Source of the DNA: Rhizobiaceae bacterium
GTDB lineage: Bacteria; Pseudomonadota; Alphaproteobacteria; Rhizobiales; Rhizobiaceae
Assembly (NCBI GenBank): GCA_014238155.1
Contig: JABABQ010000016.1
Coordinates: forward strand, 1 to 40,738
Length of the DNA: 40,738 bases
Direction of reading: 5' to 3'
The notes beneath the pieces are model-generated. The model saw nothing but the letters and a program-made list of their open reading frames with translations. It made no database searches and was not told the DNA's origin. Shown here in pieces: positions 38,582-40,738 of this stretch. How positions within the stretch are numbered: position 1 is the first letter of the stretch; each line of letters opens with the position of its first letter. The position numbers and the translations under genes are program-made.

Positions 38582-40738
38582 CTAGACCACATCGTCACTG
38601 GTGCTGCCGTTTCCATCATTGAACAGGATCTTGATGGTTTCGTCACCCAGACCTGTCCCAACATTGGCAACAACCGCGCCGCCGCCATCACTGGCGTTAC
38701 CTGCAGCGTCAACTGACAGGTCTCCGGTTTCACTGTTGTAGTGGACCACATTGGCCGCTTCAACATCGGTGTCCGATGCCAGTGTCAGGATGTCCGACAG
38801 GTCGATTTCATCGATACCCGCCTGGAACTCGGCGATGATTTCCGCTGCAGCTGCACCGTCAATCACATAGGTTTGAGCTTCCTGACCTGAATTGTCGGCA
38901 TCAAGTCCGCCGGCAATAGCACCGTCAATCTCACCCTGGGTGTAATTGGCAAAGGCTACATCGCCCACAAGTCCGGTGCTGCCATCGGCATTGATATATT
39001 CCGAATAACCAAAGGTTGTCACCGATCCATCTTCTGAGACAGATTGATTGCCATCATTGGTCAGTCCGATTGATTCAATGCCCAGATCGCTCAGCGAGGT
39101 GAATTCGCCTTCATCTGTAACACCGTCACTATCCGCATCCTGCCAGACGCCGAACTTGTCGAACTGTTCGTCGGCGGCGGTCAGTTGACCATCGTGATTG
39201 GTGTCGAATGCCATGGCCAGACCTTCAAGGTCGGTCTCGGCGCCATCTGCATATTGCGAGAAGACAATTTCCGAACCGTCATTGACCTTGCCGTCGCCGT
39301 TAAGGTCAATAGCAAGAAGTCCGTCATCGGCACCAACCCAGGCGGTATGTTCCAGGTTTCCGTCACCGTCATAGTCAAAGGCTACGGTTGAAGTGGACAA
39401 ATCGGTTGTTTCAATACCGTCTCCGTCGAGATCGAGAATGACAGGTGGAGTTGAACCTTCAGGAACCAAACCAACTGCAATTTCACCACTTGCCGTGTCC
39501 CCATCTGCATCCGCGATAGCAACATCGAATAGCATGTTGAGGGGGCCACCTTCATTTGTCTGCTCTAACAAAAACTTGTTAATATTGAAGCCATCTTTTG
39601 TGCCACCTGCATCAACCAGATTCTCTAGTTCGATTTGGTTATATCCATCTGCACTCCGTATAGTCACAACATCGTCGTCCTGAAAGCCCGATACCACGTA
39701 GTCGCCCATCCCATCGAGGGTAACCAAATATGGATCACCACCTACCATGGTTGTGACATTGGGCGTCAGATCGAGTGACACCCCATTCACCAGAATTTCT
39801 GAGATAGTATCCTGGTTTCTTGGACTGTCTGTGAGTGCGTCAGAGTGGTCATCAGGGGTGGTTGGAGGATCTGGATCATCACTATCGGCATCGTATATTC
39901 TAAATACAATGTTGGTACCCAGTCCATCATCTTCTGCTTCTGGAATAGTAAAAGTAAATCCGTTTGCTGTGTAGTGTTCAAAGTAATTGTATACTTGATC
40001 ACCAAAGTTCGAGCCAGGAATTGATAGATCTTTGACTAAGTCTATCCGTATTATCTCACCATCCGTTATGCCAGCGCCATTATTTTGAACAGAAATTTTT
40101 CCTTGCGAAACGTTAACAGTCTCAGGGTCCCCGTTTGCTTGGGTGGCAGATATCAATATATCCTGACTTTCACCACCAGCATTTTGCGGCCCATCAATTA
40201 AGGCAAATCTGGGATTGCCGGGGGAAGTAATTGCCAGAGATGTGAAGTCGATTCCTGAACCATCATCAAGCTTTGCATCAAAGTCTATTGTGTAGGTATC
40301 CATGTCTGGTTTAAGTGTGATGGTAAAGACGGTATTTCCATTGGCTTCGGCAGTGAGAACTTGTGTTCCAAATCCGCTCAGCGTCACAGCAAAACCACCC
40401 GAGGTCACAGGATCTCCGGAAGTGTCGAGAAGAGGTGCACCATCTGATTCTGGTGATCCTCCATTGATGCCGGTAAAATAAACAGTGCCAGTTTGGTCGG
40501 CTCCGACGTTACCGAAGAAGTCGAGCGCCTCAGTGGCGACCCCCATTCCGTCATTTTCAATGCTTGATGCCGCATCAGGATTGATGGCATTCGGCACATC
40601 GTCTTCGACATTGACCAGAACAGTGCCCGCCGCGTTGAGCGTGACAACATCGCCATCAGCATCGGTTGCGACAAACACACCTGATCTGGAAAGATCGATA
40701 CCAAGGTCCTCATTATCACCACCCAGGGTGTTGTTAAT
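38582..40738 (-). CDS. Large calcium-binding type I secreted protein, C-terminal part (5' end outside window)
   Basis: The frame is open to the window edge, so only the last 718 or so residues are seen. The N-terminal visible part has repeats of the T1SS-143/adhesin kind (VATDADGDVVTLNAAGTVLV, NVEDDVPNAI). Around the middle there are five aspartate-rich calcium loops (DLDGDGIETTD, DYDGDGNLEHT, DLNGDGKVNDG, DTNHDGQLTAADE, DADSDGVTDEGE). The end (EIDLSDILTLASDTDVE, VHYNSETGDLSVDAAGNA, IKILFNDGNGSTSDDVV) is the kind of C-terminal signal read by type I exporters. The composition is acidic and almost free of cysteine, as expected for an extracellular adhesin or matrix protein. The LapB/C/E-like operon at 30999-36046 is the probable exporter. 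Ligand and true length are unknown. Confidence 0.85.
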   Translation of the reverse strand: MNNTLGGDNEDLGIDLSRSGVFVATDADGDVVTLNAAGTVLVNVEDDVPNAINPDAASSIENDGMGVATEALDFFGNVGADQTGTVYFTGINGGSPESDGAPLLDTSGDPVTSGGFAVTLSGFGTQVLTAEANGNTVFTITLKPDMDTYTIDFDAKLDDGSGIDFTSLAITSPGNPRFALIDGPQNAGGESQDILISATQANGDPETVNVSQGKISVQNNGAGITDGEIIRIDLVKDLSIPGSNFGDQVYNYFEHYTANGFTFTIPEAEDDGLGTNIVFRIYDADSDDPDPPTTPDDHSDALTDSPRNQDTISEILVNGVSLDLTPNVTTMVGGDPYLVTLDGMGDYVVSGFQDDDVVTIRSADGYNQIELENLVDAGGTKDGFNINKFLLEQTNEGGPLNMLFDVAIADADGDTASGEIAVGLVPEGSTPPVILDLDGDGIETTDLSTSTVAFDYDGDGNLEHTAWVGADDGLLAIDLNGDGKVNDGSEIVFSQYADGAETDLEGLAMAFDTNHDGQLTAADEQFDKFGVWQDADSDGVTDEGEFTSLSDLGIESIGLTNDGNQSVSEDGSVTTFGYSEYINADGSTGLVGDVAFANYTQGEIDGAIAGGLDADNSGQEAQTYVIDGAAAAEIIAEFQAGIDEIDLSDILTLASDTDVEAANVVHYNSETGDLSVDAAGNASDGGGAVVANVGTGLGDETIKILFNDGNGSTSDDVV

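Noticed and set aside
1-40738. CRISPR arrays, tRNA/rRNA genes, prophage or integrative-element ends
   Set aside because: Read for regularly spaced repeats, tRNA-like folds and integrase genes; none seen. A covariance-model scan would be needed to exclude small RNAs.

Overview
The window looks like a piece of an alphaproteobacterial chromosome, probably a marine or soil Hyphomicrobiales-type bacterium. This is inferred from the gene families (polar amino-acid ABC uptake operon, XRE-cupin regulator, alphaproteobacterial ribbon-helix-helix protein, LpoA-like lipoprotein, Lap-type secretion operon) and the moderate GC content; no rRNA or tRNA gene is present to confirm it. I see no CRISPR array, prophage or intact insertion sequence.

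Layout. (1) 1-6.7 kb is a decayed or accessory zone: a broken TPR/cyclase-type gene, a LysR-azoreductase pair, a secreted unknown protein, two tandem AT-rich secreted paralogs, the remains of an IS5-family transposase, an SRPBCC gene behind a strong palindrome, and a doubly deleted MFS transporter. (2) 6.8-13.4 kb holds an HxlR regulator, an acyl-CoA-dehydrogenase-like monooxygenase with a flavin reductase, a membrane di-iron desaturase/hydroxylase with a Rieske ferredoxin, an XRE-cupin regulator, a RidA-like protein and a DoeB-like deacylase. (3) 13.4-21.0 kb holds a polar amino-acid type ABC importer, a MATE exporter and a HutC-type GntR regulator, all on the minus strand, divergent from a NicX/M29-like metalloenzyme overlapping hutD. 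(4) 21.0-29.8 kb is an aromatic-acid module: LysR, VanA-type Rieske oxygenase, ACMSD-like amidohydrolase, FAD ferredoxin reductase, IclR, vanillin/benzaldehyde-type aldehyde dehydrogenase and a benzoylformate-decarboxylase-like ThDP enzyme. (5) 29.9-40.7 kb holds a small lipoprotein, a type I secretion operon (TolC-like, ABC, HlyD-like, ribbon-helix-helix protein), an LpoA-like lipoprotein, a small secreted protein and the C-terminal 700 or so residues of a very large calcium-binding type I secreted protein that runs off the end.

How the parts may work together. Regions 2 and 3 read as one accessory catabolic locus for a nitrogen-containing, possibly cyclic, small molecule: uptake, two or three different oxygenases, a ring-opening-type enzyme, a deacylase and an enamine-handling protein. 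The best new signal is a 16-bp element of the form TTATGTCTRTNNTTAT found upstream of the ABC importer, the MATE gene and the divergent GntR/NicX-like pair. This suggests one HutC-type regulon. Related palindromes TTATGT-N4-ACATAA lie in front of the RidA-DoeB operon, the Rieske oxygenase and the ferredoxin reductase. The substrate is not identifiable from sequence alone. Region 5 reads as an adhesin or matrix-protein export system with its probable cargo.
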